From the NCBI RefSeq assembly GCF_020410745.1, contig NZ_CP084528.1:310001-374000 (forward strand): a stretch of DNA of 64,000 bases, in the 5' to 3' direction. The position numbers were made by a program, and so were the translations under genes. Positions 48,771-56,816 of the stretch are shown piece after piece. A model generated the notes under the pieces. It saw only the letters and a list, made by a program, of their open reading frames with translations, did not search any database and had not been told where the DNA came from. This stretch comes from Kaistella polysaccharea. GTDB lineage: Bacteria; Bacteroidota; Bacteroidia; Flavobacteriales; Weeksellaceae. How positions within the stretch are numbered: position 1 is the first letter of the stretch; every line of letters begins with the position of its first letter.

Positions 48771-51156
48771 TAAGTGGTTTCCCTTTCGTTAACATAAACT
48801 GGATTCTTTCCAAAGTTTTTCTTTCACCACATAATTGTAAGAAAGTTTCTCTTTCCAGATTCAATAAATATTGTTCTGTGACAACTGTTGGTTCAGAAAG
48901 ATTTCCACCTACCAAAACGTTGGCTAATTTGTCCGCAATCAACTTATCGTGCTCAGAAATATATTTTCCGGTTAACATTTGATCAGTTCCAACGAGGAAC
49001 ATTCCCAATGCATCACGCCCTAAAACTTTCACTTTTTGCTCGATCGGTTGTGTGTAACCATGTTCCGCTAAACTTAAAGCGAGCATTTTTGCAGTCTTGA
49101 TCTGACGGTTTTTATTCACGACCACAATGTCTTTATGGTTTTCTAAAATTCCCATATCGTAGGCTTCGTAAGCAGAAGTTGCCACTTTTCCCATTGCGAT
49201 ATTCATGAACATATCCCGAAGTCTGTTATTTTTAACATCATCAGAATGGAATTCACGGGAAACTCTCAAGGCCATTTCCTTTGTTCCACCACCGCCAGGA
49301 ATTACACCGACACCAGTTTCTACCAAGCCGATATACGTTTCTGCTGCTGCAACAACGCGGTCAGCGTGCATCGTCATTTCGCAACCACCTCCTAAAGTCA
49401 TTCCGTGTGGAGCAACTACAACAGGAATTGATGAATAACGAACGCGCATCATTGATTTTTGGAAATAAGCAATCGCCATATTTAAATCATCCCAATCCTG
49501 ATCAATTGCCATCATTAAAATCATTGCTAAATTGGCTCCAACAGAGAAATTCGCGCCTTGATTTCCTACAACCAAACCGTCATACTCTTTTTCGGCTAAA
49601 TCGATGGCTCGGTTCAAACCATCTAACACTTCGCCTCCTAAAGAGTTCATTTTAGAATGGATTTCAAAGTTGATAATTCCATCGCCCAAATCCTGAATTG
49701 AGGAACCTGAATTGCTCCAAAGTGTTTTGTTTTTTCTAATATTGTCCAGAATGATAAAGTCTTCTTGACCTGGAATACTGTTGTAGTCTCCAGAGTTTTT
49801 ATCGAAATAAATGCTTTGTCCTTCGTCATTTACTTTGTAGAATGAGTCGACATTTTTCACCCAATCAGAAACTTGATAGCCCGCATCTTTGGCTAATTCA
49901 ATTCCTTTCTGAACGCCAATCGCATCCCAAATTTCAAAAGGTCCATTTTCCCAACCGAAACCTGCACGCATTGCGTCATCGATCTTATACAGTTCATCAG
50001 AAATTTCCGGAACTTTATGCGAAACATAAGCGAATAAAGCGCCAAAAGATTTGCGATATAACTCTGCGGCTTTATCTTTTCCGCCAATTAAAACCTTGAA
50101 ACGGTCGATTGGTTTATCGATCGCTTTGGTTAAAGCTAGAGTAGGGAATTCAGTTTTGCCTTGAAGTTCATATTCCATGGTATCTAAATTCAGCCCGTGA
50201 ATTTCAGATTTACCTTCTGCATTTTTAATTTTCTTGTAAAAACCTTGTTCAGATTTAGATCCCAACCATTTGTTGTCGACCATTTTCTGAACGTAATCTG
50301 GCAATTTGAAAACGTCGTTAAAATCGTTCGCTTCCATTTTACTGTTTCGAACGCCATCCGCAACCATGACCAAAGTATCGAGACCAACAACATCCGCAGT
50401 TCGGAATGTTGCAGATTTTGGTCGGCCGATAATTGGACCGGTTAATTTATCAATATCAGAAACATTCAAACCTAAACCTTTGATCTCATGGAGCAAGTTC
50501 ATCATCGAGAAAACGCCAATTCTATTCGCGATAAAAGCGGGAGTATCTTTCGCTAAAACCGTGGTTTTGCCTAAAAACTTCGCGCCGAAATCCATATAGA
50601 ATTGAATAACTTCAGGATCGGTTTCAGGTGTTGGAATAATTTCTAAAAGTGGTAAATATCTTACCGGATTAAAGAAATGCGTTCCAGCGAAATACTTTTT
50701 GAAATCATCACTTCTTCCTTCAATCAAGAAATGAATAGGAATTCCAGAAGTGTTTGATGAAACTAAAGTTCCCGGTTTTCTAAACTGTTCTATCTTTTCG
50801 TAAACCGATTTTTTAATGTCGAGTCTTTCAACCACAACCTCAATAATCCAGTCTGTTTTTTTGATTTTTTCTAAATCATCATCAAAGTTTCCAACCGTAA
50901 TTCTCTCCGCAAATTTGGGAGAGTATAAAAGCGCTGGACTTGACTTCTGTAACTTCACAAAGTTTTCTGCAGCGATTCTGTTTCGAACCACTCTATCTTC
51001 TTTGGTCAGACCTTTTTTCTGTTCAGCTTCTGTCAGTTCAAAAGGCACGATATCTAATAAAAGCACTTGTACGCCGATGTTGGCGAAGTGTGCTGCGATA
51101 CCGGAACCCATAATTCCTGAACCAAGAACCGTTACGTGTTTAATTCGTCGTTTCAT
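48763..51156 (-). CDS. fadN: 3-hydroxyacyl-CoA dehydrogenase / enoyl-CoA hydratase fusion (FadN type)
   Basis: The 797-residue protein carries out two beta-oxidation steps. The order is 3-hydroxyacyl-CoA dehydrogenase first (LGSGIMGSGIAAHFANIG, residues 11-28; NTSGIPI; GTHFFNPVRYLPLLEII) and enoyl-CoA hydratase last (from about 500: NQGANFSVGANLAM and PHGMTLGGGCEM). This is the FadN order, opposite to E. coli FadB. Gene order marR-fadN-fadA-fadE copies the Bacillus fadNAE operon. Its last codon and stop lie inside the repeat end of the inserted guest element. Confidence 0.94.
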   Translation of the reverse strand: MKRRIKHVTVLGSGIMGSGIAAHFANIGVQVLLLDIVPFELTEAEQKKGLTKEDRVVRNRIAAENFVKLQKSSPALLYSPKFAERITVGNFDDDLEKIKKTDWIIEVVVERLDIKKSVYEKIEQFRKPGTLVSSNTSGIPIHFLIEGRSDDFKKYFAGTHFFNPVRYLPLLEIIPTPETDPEVIQFYMDFGAKFLGKTTVLAKDTPAFIANRIGVFSMMNLLHEIKGLGLNVSDIDKLTGPIIGRPKSATFRTADVVGLDTLVMVADGVRNSKMEANDFNDVFKLPDYVQKMVDNKWLGSKSEQGFYKKIKNAEGKSEIHGLNLDTMEYELQGKTEFPTLALTKAIDKPIDRFKVLIGGKDKAAELYRKSFGALFAYVSHKVPEISDELYKIDDAMRAGFGWENGPFEIWDAIGVQKGIELAKDAGYQVSDWVKNVDSFYKVNDEGQSIYFDKNSGDYNSIPGQEDFIILDNIRKNKTLWSNSGSSIQDLGDGIINFEIHSKMNSLGGEVLDGLNRAIDLAEKEYDGLVVGNQGANFSVGANLAMILMMAIDQDWDDLNMAIAYFQKSMMRVRYSSIPVVVAPHGMTLGGGCEMTMHADRVVAAAETYIGLVETGVGVIPGGGGTKEMALRVSREFHSDDVKNNRLRDMFMNIAMGKVATSAYEAYDMGILENHKDIVVVNKNRQIKTAKMLALSLAEHGYTQPIEQKVKVLGRDALGMFLVGTDQMLTGKYISEHDKLIADKLANVLVGGNLSEPTVVTEQYLLNLERETFLQLCGERKTLERIQFMLTKGKPLRN

Positions 51157-51162
51157 TGATAT

Positions 51163-51615
51163 TTATTTTTTGTTATTTAATTCGTTTGCAATTTTCAAAA
51201 TGTCTGTCATCACTTCTTTGAAGATTTCCATTTTTTCGTGAGGAATTTTCTCTACGACTTTTTTATTGAAATTGACGACAACCTCTTTCGATAGGTTTCT
51301 TGAATTCAAACCTTTTTCAGTTAGTTTAATGATTACTTCCCGCTTATCGTTTGTGGTTTTTTCTTTATAGATGTAACCATTGTCTTCTAAAAGTTTAATA
51401 ATTCTCGTTAAAGATGTTGGTTCTATGGCCATTTTCGGACCGAGATTCGTACTTCTGGTGCCATCTTTTGGATCTATTTTTAATAGCGTAAGTGCCTGTA
51501 CGGCAGTGGCATCATGATCTTGGGCGAGTTCGGAATACATTTTCGAAACTGCGAGCCAGGTAGATTTCAAAATGAGATCTACATTTTCAACTTTTTCTGC
51601 GTGTGATTTATTCAT
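51163..51615 (-). CDS. MarR family transcriptional regulator (likely beta-oxidation repressor)
   Basis: The 150-residue winged-helix protein has the MarR layout: N-terminal dimerisation helix, LGPKMAIEPTSLTRIIKLLEDNGYI (recognition helix) and the wing with DKREVIIKLTEKG. It starts 6 bases before fadN, so it is the first gene of the fad operon. Two copies of the palindrome TATGCATGCATA lie in its upstream region and one before etfBA. It most likely represses these genes and is released by acyl-CoA or fatty acid, by analogy to other fad regulators; ligand not shown. Confidence 0.88.
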   Translation of the reverse strand: MNKSHAEKVENVDLILKSTWLAVSKMYSELAQDHDATAVQALTLLKIDPKDGTRSTNLGPKMAIEPTSLTRIIKLLEDNGYIYKEKTTNDKREVIIKLTEKGLNSRNLSKEVVVNFNKKVVEKIPHEKMEIFKEVMTDILKIANELNNKK

Positions 51616-51640
51616 AATATTTAGTATACCTGGTTGAATT

Positions 51641-51648
51641 CAAATATA
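51641..51648 (-). promoter_or_regulatory. -7 promoter box of the marR-fadNAE operon
   Basis: Minus-strand TATATTTG matches the consensus exactly, 25 bases before the marR ATG. The operator core at 51657-51668 begins 8 bases upstream of it and covers the spacer and -33 region, so a bound protein would block RNA polymerase. Confidence 0.65.
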
Positions 51649-51654
51649 GAAAAT

Positions 51655-51670
51655 ATTATGCATGCATAGT
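51655..51670. promoter_or_regulatory. Operator A of the fad operon (ATTATGCATGCATAGT)
   Basis: The core TATGCATGCATA (51657-51668) is a perfect palindrome, and the 16-base site has one symmetry mismatch. On the minus strand it reads ACTATGCATGCATAAT, identical to the 16 bases of the site before etfB and in the same orientation relative to the gene. Confidence 0.75.
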
Positions 51671-51735
51671 ATATCTCGTAGGTTAAAATTTTGTTAAATG
51701 TTGAGCATCAACCTATTAAAAGATATGAAAAGCAT

Positions 51736-51757
51736 AGTACTATGCATGCATAGTACT
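51736..51757. promoter_or_regulatory. Operator B of the fad operon (perfect 22-bp palindrome)
   Basis: The site is a perfect 22-bp palindrome centred on TATGCATGCATA (51741-51752), with outer arms AGTAC/GTACT. Its centre is 84 bases from that of operator A, eight turns of DNA, so dimers on both sites would lie on the same face. It lies between marR and the end of the ABC ATPase gene. Confidence 0.75.
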
Positions 51758-51783
51758 TTAGGAAACAGTCTGAAAATCACGTA

Positions 51784-52707
51784 TCAATAAGGTTTTGCGA
51801 GGAAATTAGCGATTTCTGTAAAAGATGAGCATTTTATTTGTTTATCTGCCTCGAAAATCACCCAAAAACCATCCTGGAATGTAAATTTCAGAAAAGAGAG
51901 ATCTTTTGTGAAATTTTTTTGAAGAAATGAGTACAGCATTTCCTTATGAAAATCGGGCGCTGAAATTTTTGGTGGAACAAAACTTTCCGTGAAATCGAAG
52001 AGCTCAGGATTAAGTAATTCATTATGCTTCAAGAGAATTTCTTCCGCAATTCCTGCATCGATTTTTTGATCATGTATCAGCCAAATTTTATCCGCGAATT
52101 CTTTTGCTAATCGCCAATCATGAGATGAAAAGAGGATGAGTTTTTTGTGAACTTTGGCTAAGTTGCGGAGGAGTTTTAAAATAATAATTTTATTCTCTTC
52201 ATCTAAATGCGTAGTGGGTTCGTCCAGAATTATCATCGGCGAATTTTGTGCTAAAGCTCGTCCGATAAATGCTTTTTGAAGATTACCATCTGACAATTCA
52301 GTCAACTGAAAATCGCGATACTGCGTCAAATTTAGACTTTTAATAATTTCTTCAACTTCCTGTTGATCCGATTCTTTCAGTTCAAAATAATAAGGATAAT
52401 GAATATATTTTCCGAAAGAAATGAGATCCCGTAAGGTATAATTCGCCGGAATTTGAGACTTTGAAAAAACGACAGCAATTTGTTCTGCCATTTCTTTGGA
52501 TGAAAGCGTTTTGGTTTTTATTCCATTGAGTAAAACTTCACCGTTTAATAAGTCAGTTTGATTAAGAATACTTTTAATTAAGGTTGTTTTTCCAACGCCA
52601 TTGTTTCCGATTAAAAGGCAAATATCACCCAAAGCCAAACCAGTATTAACTTCTTTTATTAAAGGAGTTTTGTAACCAATTGATGTGTTATTTAGTTCTA
52701 GAAACAT
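51784..52707 (-). CDS. Iron-chelate/vitamin B12-type ABC transporter ATP-binding protein
   Basis: The 307-residue ATPase has Walker A GNNGVGKTT (34-42), signature LSDGN (138-142, in place of LSGGQ), Walker B MIILDEPTTHLD and the switch His in LFSSHDW, as in FecE/FhuC/BtuD-type proteins. A C-terminal extension of about 60 residues (after 245) is unusual for this group and may pack on the ATPase. It is downstream of its likely permease (53330-54304) but separated from it by a GxxExxY gene. Substrate unknown. Confidence 0.88.
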   Translation of the reverse strand: MFLELNNTSIGYKTPLIKEVNTGLALGDICLLIGNNGVGKTTLIKSILNQTDLLNGEVLLNGIKTKTLSSKEMAEQIAVVFSKSQIPANYTLRDLISFGKYIHYPYYFELKESDQQEVEEIIKSLNLTQYRDFQLTELSDGNLQKAFIGRALAQNSPMIILDEPTTHLDEENKIIILKLLRNLAKVHKKLILFSSHDWRLAKEFADKIWLIHDQKIDAGIAEEILLKHNELLNPELFDFTESFVPPKISAPDFHKEMLYSFLQKNFTKDLSFLKFTFQDGFWVIFEADKQIKCSSFTEIANFLAKPY

Positions 52708-52723
52708 TTTTTCACTAAGTTTT

Positions 52724-53322
52724 GTTTAACGCAAAGGCGAAAAGGTTTTAAAATGCAAATTTTACGAAGGCGCAAGTTCGGCTTCGCCGATGGGAACAGA
52801 ATTATAACTAAATATCTTTTACTGCGGTAAACCGTTGACGACTCGTTTAACTCCATTTTTAAAGACGTCGGTTCTGAAATTTATTAATAGACCTAATCTG
52901 CATCCTGTCATTTTTAAATACGTTAAAAGTTGAGCCTTGTGTGTATCGTTCAGAAATTCTACGGCTTTAATTTCCAGAATTAATTTATTTTCCACAACGA
53001 TATCAATTCTGAATGCGTTTTCAATTTTCAATTCATCATAAATCATTGGGTAAACTTTTTGCTTTTCTGCTTTAAGACCAGATTTCTGTAACTCGTAAAA
53101 AAGACATTCTTCATAAACGTTTTCAAAAAGACCTGCGCCTAATCTTCTATGAATTTTTAAACCCAATTCAAATACAATTTTTGAAAGTTCGTTTTCAGTC
53201 ATCTTATTTGTTTTTTAATTCTAAAGTTTAATAATTTTAGAAGTTGGTAACATCATCTTTAGATGATTCGCGCCTTAAAAACAGCAGTAAGAATAAAATT
53301 TTTTTTGCGACTTTGCGTTAAA
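52724..53322. mobile_element. Inverted-repeat-bounded unit carrying a GxxExxY gene (guest element 3)
   Basis: TTTAACGCAAAGGCG (52724-52738) matches the complement of 53308-53322 (TTTAACGCAAAGTCG) at 14 of 15 bases. AAGGCGC recurs in inverted orientation further inside on both sides. The unit of about 600 bases holds only the GxxExxY gene plus AT-rich and CGC-AAAG-type sequence, between two co-functional ABC genes. GCAAAG words are also common low-complexity spacer sequence in flavobacteria. Confidence 0.45.
52819..53202 (-). CDS. GxxExxY family protein
   Basis: The 127-residue protein carries the defining motif G24-x-x-E27-x-x-Y30 (GLFENVY), then FRIDIVVENKLILEIKAVE and YLKMTGCRLGLLINFR, a PD-(D/E)xK nuclease-like core with the D-x(n)-E-x-K pattern (D-I-V...E-I-K). 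Function is unproven; the family is often found as single genes inserted in operon spacers. Here it separates the permease and ATPase genes of one ABC transporter and is bracketed by inverted repeats. Confidence 0.9.
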   Translation of the reverse strand: MTENELSKIVFELGLKIHRRLGAGLFENVYEECLFYELQKSGLKAEKQKVYPMIYDELKIENAFRIDIVVENKLILEIKAVEFLNDTHKAQLLTYLKMTGCRLGLLINFRTDVFKNGVKRVVNGLPQ

Positions 53323-53329
53323 AAAAACA

Positions 53330-54304
53330 TTAAACTTTTTTCTCTCTTAGCATCATCGTCAATATTACAGGTATTCCAAATAGCGAAGTGATTACATTCA
53401 AAGGAAACTGTGTGGATTCCGATATAATTGAGAAAAATTCCATAATGAATATTCCTAATAACATGTTCAAAATCCATTGTTGCCAGAGTTTTGCAGGATT
53501 AAAAAGCATTCTGCAGAAATGGGGAACCACAATGCCGATAAACAAAATTGGACCTAAAAAAGCAGTAACCGAGGCAGAAAGTAAAGAAGATGAAATTATG
53601 ATTAAAAACTTTAATTTATTTAAATCAACTCCAAGACTTTGCGCGTAAGCGGTTCCTAAAGAATTACCAATGAGCGGTTTTATAGTTTTAAAACTTAAAA
53701 CTAGTCCGAAGATTACTATTCCTAATAAGATAAATATTTGATTGGTGGAGACCTGATTATTTGCGCCAAAACTCCAGAGAATATAATTTTTTAAACTTTG
53801 ATTTTCTGCATAAAACTGCAATATAGAAACTACGGCTCCCGCTAAAGCTGAGATGAGAAATCCGAATATTATTAAAAATGATCTGTCTTGAAACTTGCCT
53901 GAAAATGCAAGCAGTATGAACATCAAAACCATACTTCCTGCGATCGCCGAAAAGCTGAGGAAACTATTTTGGAGAAATTCTGGCAGCACCAAATCCTGGG
54001 AGAACAAAATATAAAATGCGACACTCAAACTGGCAACTGAAGTAATTCCTAAAACAGAAGGTCCAGCCAAGGGATTTTGAAAATATTCCTGCAATAAAAA
54101 TCCAGACGTTGGAATGGCAATGCCAGCCAACATCATAACGATAATTCGGTTGACCCGAAGTTTTGCAATCTGTGCGTTTTCAGCAGTTGAAGAAAGAAAA
54201 TCAGAAAAATTTAAATTAAGAAAACCAATATTTAAATTCACTACAATCGAAACAATAATTCCGATAATAATCAATAAAGTGATGATTTTAAAATTTTTCG
54301 TCAT
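53330..54304 (-). CDS. FecCD family iron-chelate ABC transporter permease
   Basis: The ATG at 54304 gives 324 residues; a longer frame adds 13. About ten membrane helices and family signatures RLTRSF-like LRVNRIIVMMLAGIAIPTSGFLLQEYFQNPLAGPSVLG, FLGPILFIGIVVPHFCRML and LFGIPVILTMMLR-like ends place it with FecCD/BtuC permeases for siderophores, haem or B12. No binding-protein gene is in the window. Its ATPase partner lies 623 bases downstream, beyond the GxxExxY gene. Confidence 0.9.
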   Translation of the reverse strand: MTKNFKIITLLIIIGIIVSIVVNLNIGFLNLNFSDFLSSTAENAQIAKLRVNRIIVMMLAGIAIPTSGFLLQEYFQNPLAGPSVLGITSVASLSVAFYILFSQDLVLPEFLQNSFLSFSAIAGSMVLMFILLAFSGKFQDRSFLIIFGFLISALAGAVVSILQFYAENQSLKNYILWSFGANNQVSTNQIFILLGIVIFGLVLSFKTIKPLIGNSLGTAYAQSLGVDLNKLKFLIIISSSLLSASVTAFLGPILFIGIVVPHFCRMLFNPAKLWQQWILNMLLGIFIMEFFSIISESTQFPLNVITSLFGIPVILTMMLREKKV

Positions 54305-54325
54305 TTCGGTTAGGTCACAAATTTT

Positions 54326-54374
54326 AAAAAATAAAAATCGCAAAGTAGCCTTTTGGTAAGGTATTACTTTGCGA
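54326..54374 (-). terminator. Terminator of the TlpA gene (TCGCAAAGTA stem)
   Basis: TCGCAAAGTA (54338-54347) pairs perfectly with TACTTTGCGA (54365-54374). On the minus strand the stem is followed by TTTTTATTTTTT. It lies between the tlpA stop and the permease gene. The stem word GCAAAGT is related to the repeats around the GxxExxY gene. Confidence 0.75.
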
Positions 54375-54389
54375 CTATTTTAAACTTTT

Positions 54390-54959
54390 TTAATTGAATG
54401 AATTAAGCTTTTGGCTGAGCATTTCTTCACTCATTGAACCTAAAGTTTCATCAGTTTTATCCCCTTTTCTTATCAAAGTAAAAGGAATTGCGCCACCGTC
54501 CCATTTTTTAAAATTCTTCGGAAAAAATTCTGGAGTTAGCTTGGAACCGTCTAAAAGAACAACATTTGGAGATAAGTCGAATTTCTCTACAAACTTCGGT
54601 ACAACTTCGTCCCAATCGGAGCGCTCGTCTAAACTGACAAATGTAAATTTAACTTTTTGCCCTTTCATTTCCGCCATCTTTGCTTTGAAATGCGGTATTT
54701 CCTTAACGCACGGGCCACACCAGGTTGCAAAGAAATTGGTTACATATAACGTATCATTATTTTGATTTCCTAGCATTTTCGATGTTTCTTCAGGAGTCCA
54801 TTCTACTTTTTTAAAGGGAACAACGGCCTCATTCGTCTCAATAACCGGCGTGACAATAGAATCTGCTGTTGCCATATCACTTGTTTCCGTAACCTTTGAT
54901 TCTTTGTTACAGGCAACGACAGCGGTTAGAAGTATCGTACTTAGAATTAATTTTTTCAT
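54390..54959 (-). CDS. TlpA-family thioredoxin-like lipoprotein
   Basis: The 189-residue protein is a lipoprotein (lipobox VVAC, C17), with a linker rich in Glu/Thr and then a thioredoxin domain (about 60-189). The redox motif is WCGPC in FFATWCGPCVKEIPHFK, followed by KVKFTFVSLDERSDW and GAIPFTLIRKGD with the cis-Pro. TlpA/ResA proteins reduce disulfides in the periplasm, often in cytochrome maturation. Substrate here unknown. It is divergent from the PaaE-like gene, 33 bases away. Confidence 0.88.
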   Translation of the reverse strand: MKKLILSTILLTAVVACNKESKVTETSDMATADSIVTPVIETNEAVVPFKKVEWTPEETSKMLGNQNNDTLYVTNFFATWCGPCVKEIPHFKAKMAEMKGQKVKFTFVSLDERSDWDEVVPKFVEKFDLSPNVVLLDGSKLTPEFFPKNFKKWDGGAIPFTLIRKGDKTDETLGSMSEEMLSQKLNSFN

Positions 54960-54970
54960 TTTATTTTTAT

Positions 54971-54978
54971 TATTTTTG
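54971..54978 (+). promoter_or_regulatory. -7 promoter box for the PaaE-like reductase gene
   Basis: TATTTTTG matches TAnnTTTG and is only 14 bases before the ATG, giving a very short leader. Confidence 0.45.
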
Positions 54979-54992
54979 AGTCATTAAAATTT

Positions 54993-56117
54993 ATGGAAAA
55001 TCTCTCATCTAAAGCCCGACAAATAGAATTTCACCCGCTAAAATTAACGAAAAAGCAACAACTGACCAAAACCATCTATGCTCTTGAATTCGAAATTCCT
55101 TCTAATTTAAAACCGAAATACACTTTTAAGGCTGGTCAATATGTAACGTTGCAATTTTACTGGGATGGTGAGTGGGTTCAAAAAGATTTTTCAATGACAT
55201 CGGCACCGTTTGAAAAGAAGATTTCATTAGGAATAAAAGTTAACAGCGACCGAAGTCCAGTTAATTCTTTAATTCAAAATGTGGAAGTTGGTGCAGAAGT
55301 ATCAGTTTCAACACCTCGCGGAAGATTTACTTTGGTTTCTAAACCACACGAATTTCGAACAATAGTTGGATTTGCAGGCGGAATAGGGATCACACCGATT
55401 TTAAGCCATTTTAAAAACATCTTATTTACGGAACCTCGTACGCGGCTATTTCTTTTTTATGGCAACAAAACTTTTACCGATGTCGCTTTTAGGAAAGAAT
55501 TAGATGAACTCAAATCCCAATATGAAGATCGTTTAGAGATTTATCATTTTTATTCCCGGGAGAAAGTCGGTAACGGAATTTATGAAGGCCGATTAGATGA
55601 AAAGAAGGTGGCTCTGATAATCAATCAATTCTTATTACTTGATGATACTGATGAAGAAAGTACGATTTGGGATGCGGTTGACGAAGTTTTAATTTGCGGA
55701 AAAGGCGAGATGATCAAATCATTGGCGAACGCATGTTACAAACATGGAATCCCAAAAAAGAATATTCATTTTGAACTTTTTGAAGAATTTAATGAAGATA
55801 TTTATCCTGTTGAAAAAGAGTTTCCTTTGCAGAAAGATATAGCGGTTGATTTTAAACTCTTAGGACAAAATCATCACACTACTTTAGCAAACAATAAGAT
55901 GCGCCTCTTGCAACAACTTTTAATCCAGAAATTCCCCGTTCCTTATTCATGTAAATCTGGAATTTGTGGCAGTTGTGAATGCATTTTGGAAGAAGGCGAA
56001 GTAGAGTTGCTGGAAAATGAATATTTAACGGATAAAGAAGCCGCAGCAGGGAAGATATTAGCATGCATGTCGGTCGTTTTAAGTAAAAAAATTAAAGTTA
56101 ATTTTGATTTGGTATAA
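54993..56117 (+). CDS. PaaE-like ferredoxin-NAD(P)H reductase with 2Fe-2S domain
   Basis: The 374-residue protein has three parts: an FAD barrel (about 15-115, DFSMTSAPFEKK), an NAD(P) domain (115-255, VGFAGGIGITPILSHFK and VLICGKGEMIKSLAN) and a plant-type 2Fe-2S ferredoxin domain (285-374), with CKSGICGSCEC and the last cluster Cys in LACMSV. This is the layout of PaaE, HmpX and related reductases feeding electrons to oxygenases or desaturases. No partner oxygenase is adjacent; a fatty-acid desaturase partner is possible in this group. Confidence 0.9.
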   Translation: MENLSSKARQIEFHPLKLTKKQQLTKTIYALEFEIPSNLKPKYTFKAGQYVTLQFYWDGEWVQKDFSMTSAPFEKKISLGIKVNSDRSPVNSLIQNVEVGAEVSVSTPRGRFTLVSKPHEFRTIVGFAGGIGITPILSHFKNILFTEPRTRLFLFYGNKTFTDVAFRKELDELKSQYEDRLEIYHFYSREKVGNGIYEGRLDEKKVALIINQFLLLDDTDEESTIWDAVDEVLICGKGEMIKSLANACYKHGIPKKNIHFELFEEFNEDIYPVEKEFPLQKDIAVDFKLLGQNHHTTLANNKMRLLQQLLIQKFPVPYSCKSGICGSCECILEEGEVELLENEYLTDKEAAAGKILACMSVVLSKKIKVNFDLV

Positions 56118-56123
56118 CACAAT

Positions 56124-56744
56124 TTGAAGAAAATTTTAGACATAGTAAAGTCATTTTTCAGTTTAGTAGAAATTGGAATTTTGTTGATGATTCTTGCCAA
56201 TATTTGGGTATATGCAGTCACCAATGGAAAAACTTATACCAAAATTTCTAAAATTCCGCCCCGTGAAACGGCTTTGGTTTTGGGAACTTCGCCTAAAATG
56301 CGATCGGGACTTTCTAATCCTTATTTTACGTCGAGGATGAATGCGACAGCACTATTATACCATCACGGAAAAATCGCCAAAATAATTGTGAGTGGGGAAA
56401 AAAGCGAAGGTTATGACGAACCCGCAGCAATGAAAAATTATTTGGTTTATCAAGAAGGTGTGCCCGAAAATATCATCACCGAAGATCCAAAAGGCTTTCA
56501 GACACAGGCAAGTATTAAAAATTGTTTAGAGGTTTACGACCAGAAAAATGTAATCATTGTTTCTCAGGGATTTCACAATTTACGGGCATTGTTTTATGCG
56601 CGAAACAGCGGCATGAACGCTCTAGGTTTTGATGCGCAGGATGTTTTGGCAAACAATAGTTATTATCGGAATCAGTCCAGAGAATTTCTGGCGCGTGTAG
56701 TTGCGGTTATTTATTATATCTTTAATATCGAAAAAAGAGCCTAA
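56124..56744 (+). CDS. SanA/YdcF-like DUF218 membrane protein
   Basis: The 206-residue protein has one N-terminal membrane helix (about 12-32), then a DUF218 domain with ALVLGTSPKMRSG, YHHGKIAKIIVSGEKSEGYDEPAAMKNYL and VSQGFHNLRALFYAR, matching SanA (vancomycin high-temperature exclusion protein). The best start is a TTG at 56124 (MKKILDIVKSFF), 6 bases after the upstream stop. The next ATG lies inside the membrane helix. Its role in envelope integrity is known only from mutant phenotypes in E. coli. Confidence 0.85.
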   Translation: MKKILDIVKSFFSLVEIGILLMILANIWVYAVTNGKTYTKISKIPPRETALVLGTSPKMRSGLSNPYFTSRMNATALLYHHGKIAKIIVSGEKSEGYDEPAAMKNYLVYQEGVPENIITEDPKGFQTQASIKNCLEVYDQKNVIIVSQGFHNLRALFYARNSGMNALGFDAQDVLANNSYYRNQSREFLARVVAVIYYIFNIEKRA

Positions 56745-56795
56745 AATCAACTTTAAATTGACTTGAATTTACCTACAAAATTTAACGCAAAAACC

Positions 56796-56803
56796 TATAT
56801 TTG
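56796..56803 (+). promoter_or_regulatory. -7 promoter box of udk
   Basis: TATATTTG matches the consensus exactly and ends 13 bases before the ATG at 56817, so the udk leader is short. Confidence 0.5.
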
Positions 56804-56816
56804 TAAAAATAAAATT

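Noticed and set aside
56060-56071. GCATGCATG word resembling the fad operator, inside the PaaE-like gene
   Set aside because: It lacks the TAT/ATA flanks of the operator core and encodes the conserved LACMSV cluster-ligand segment, so it is coding sequence.
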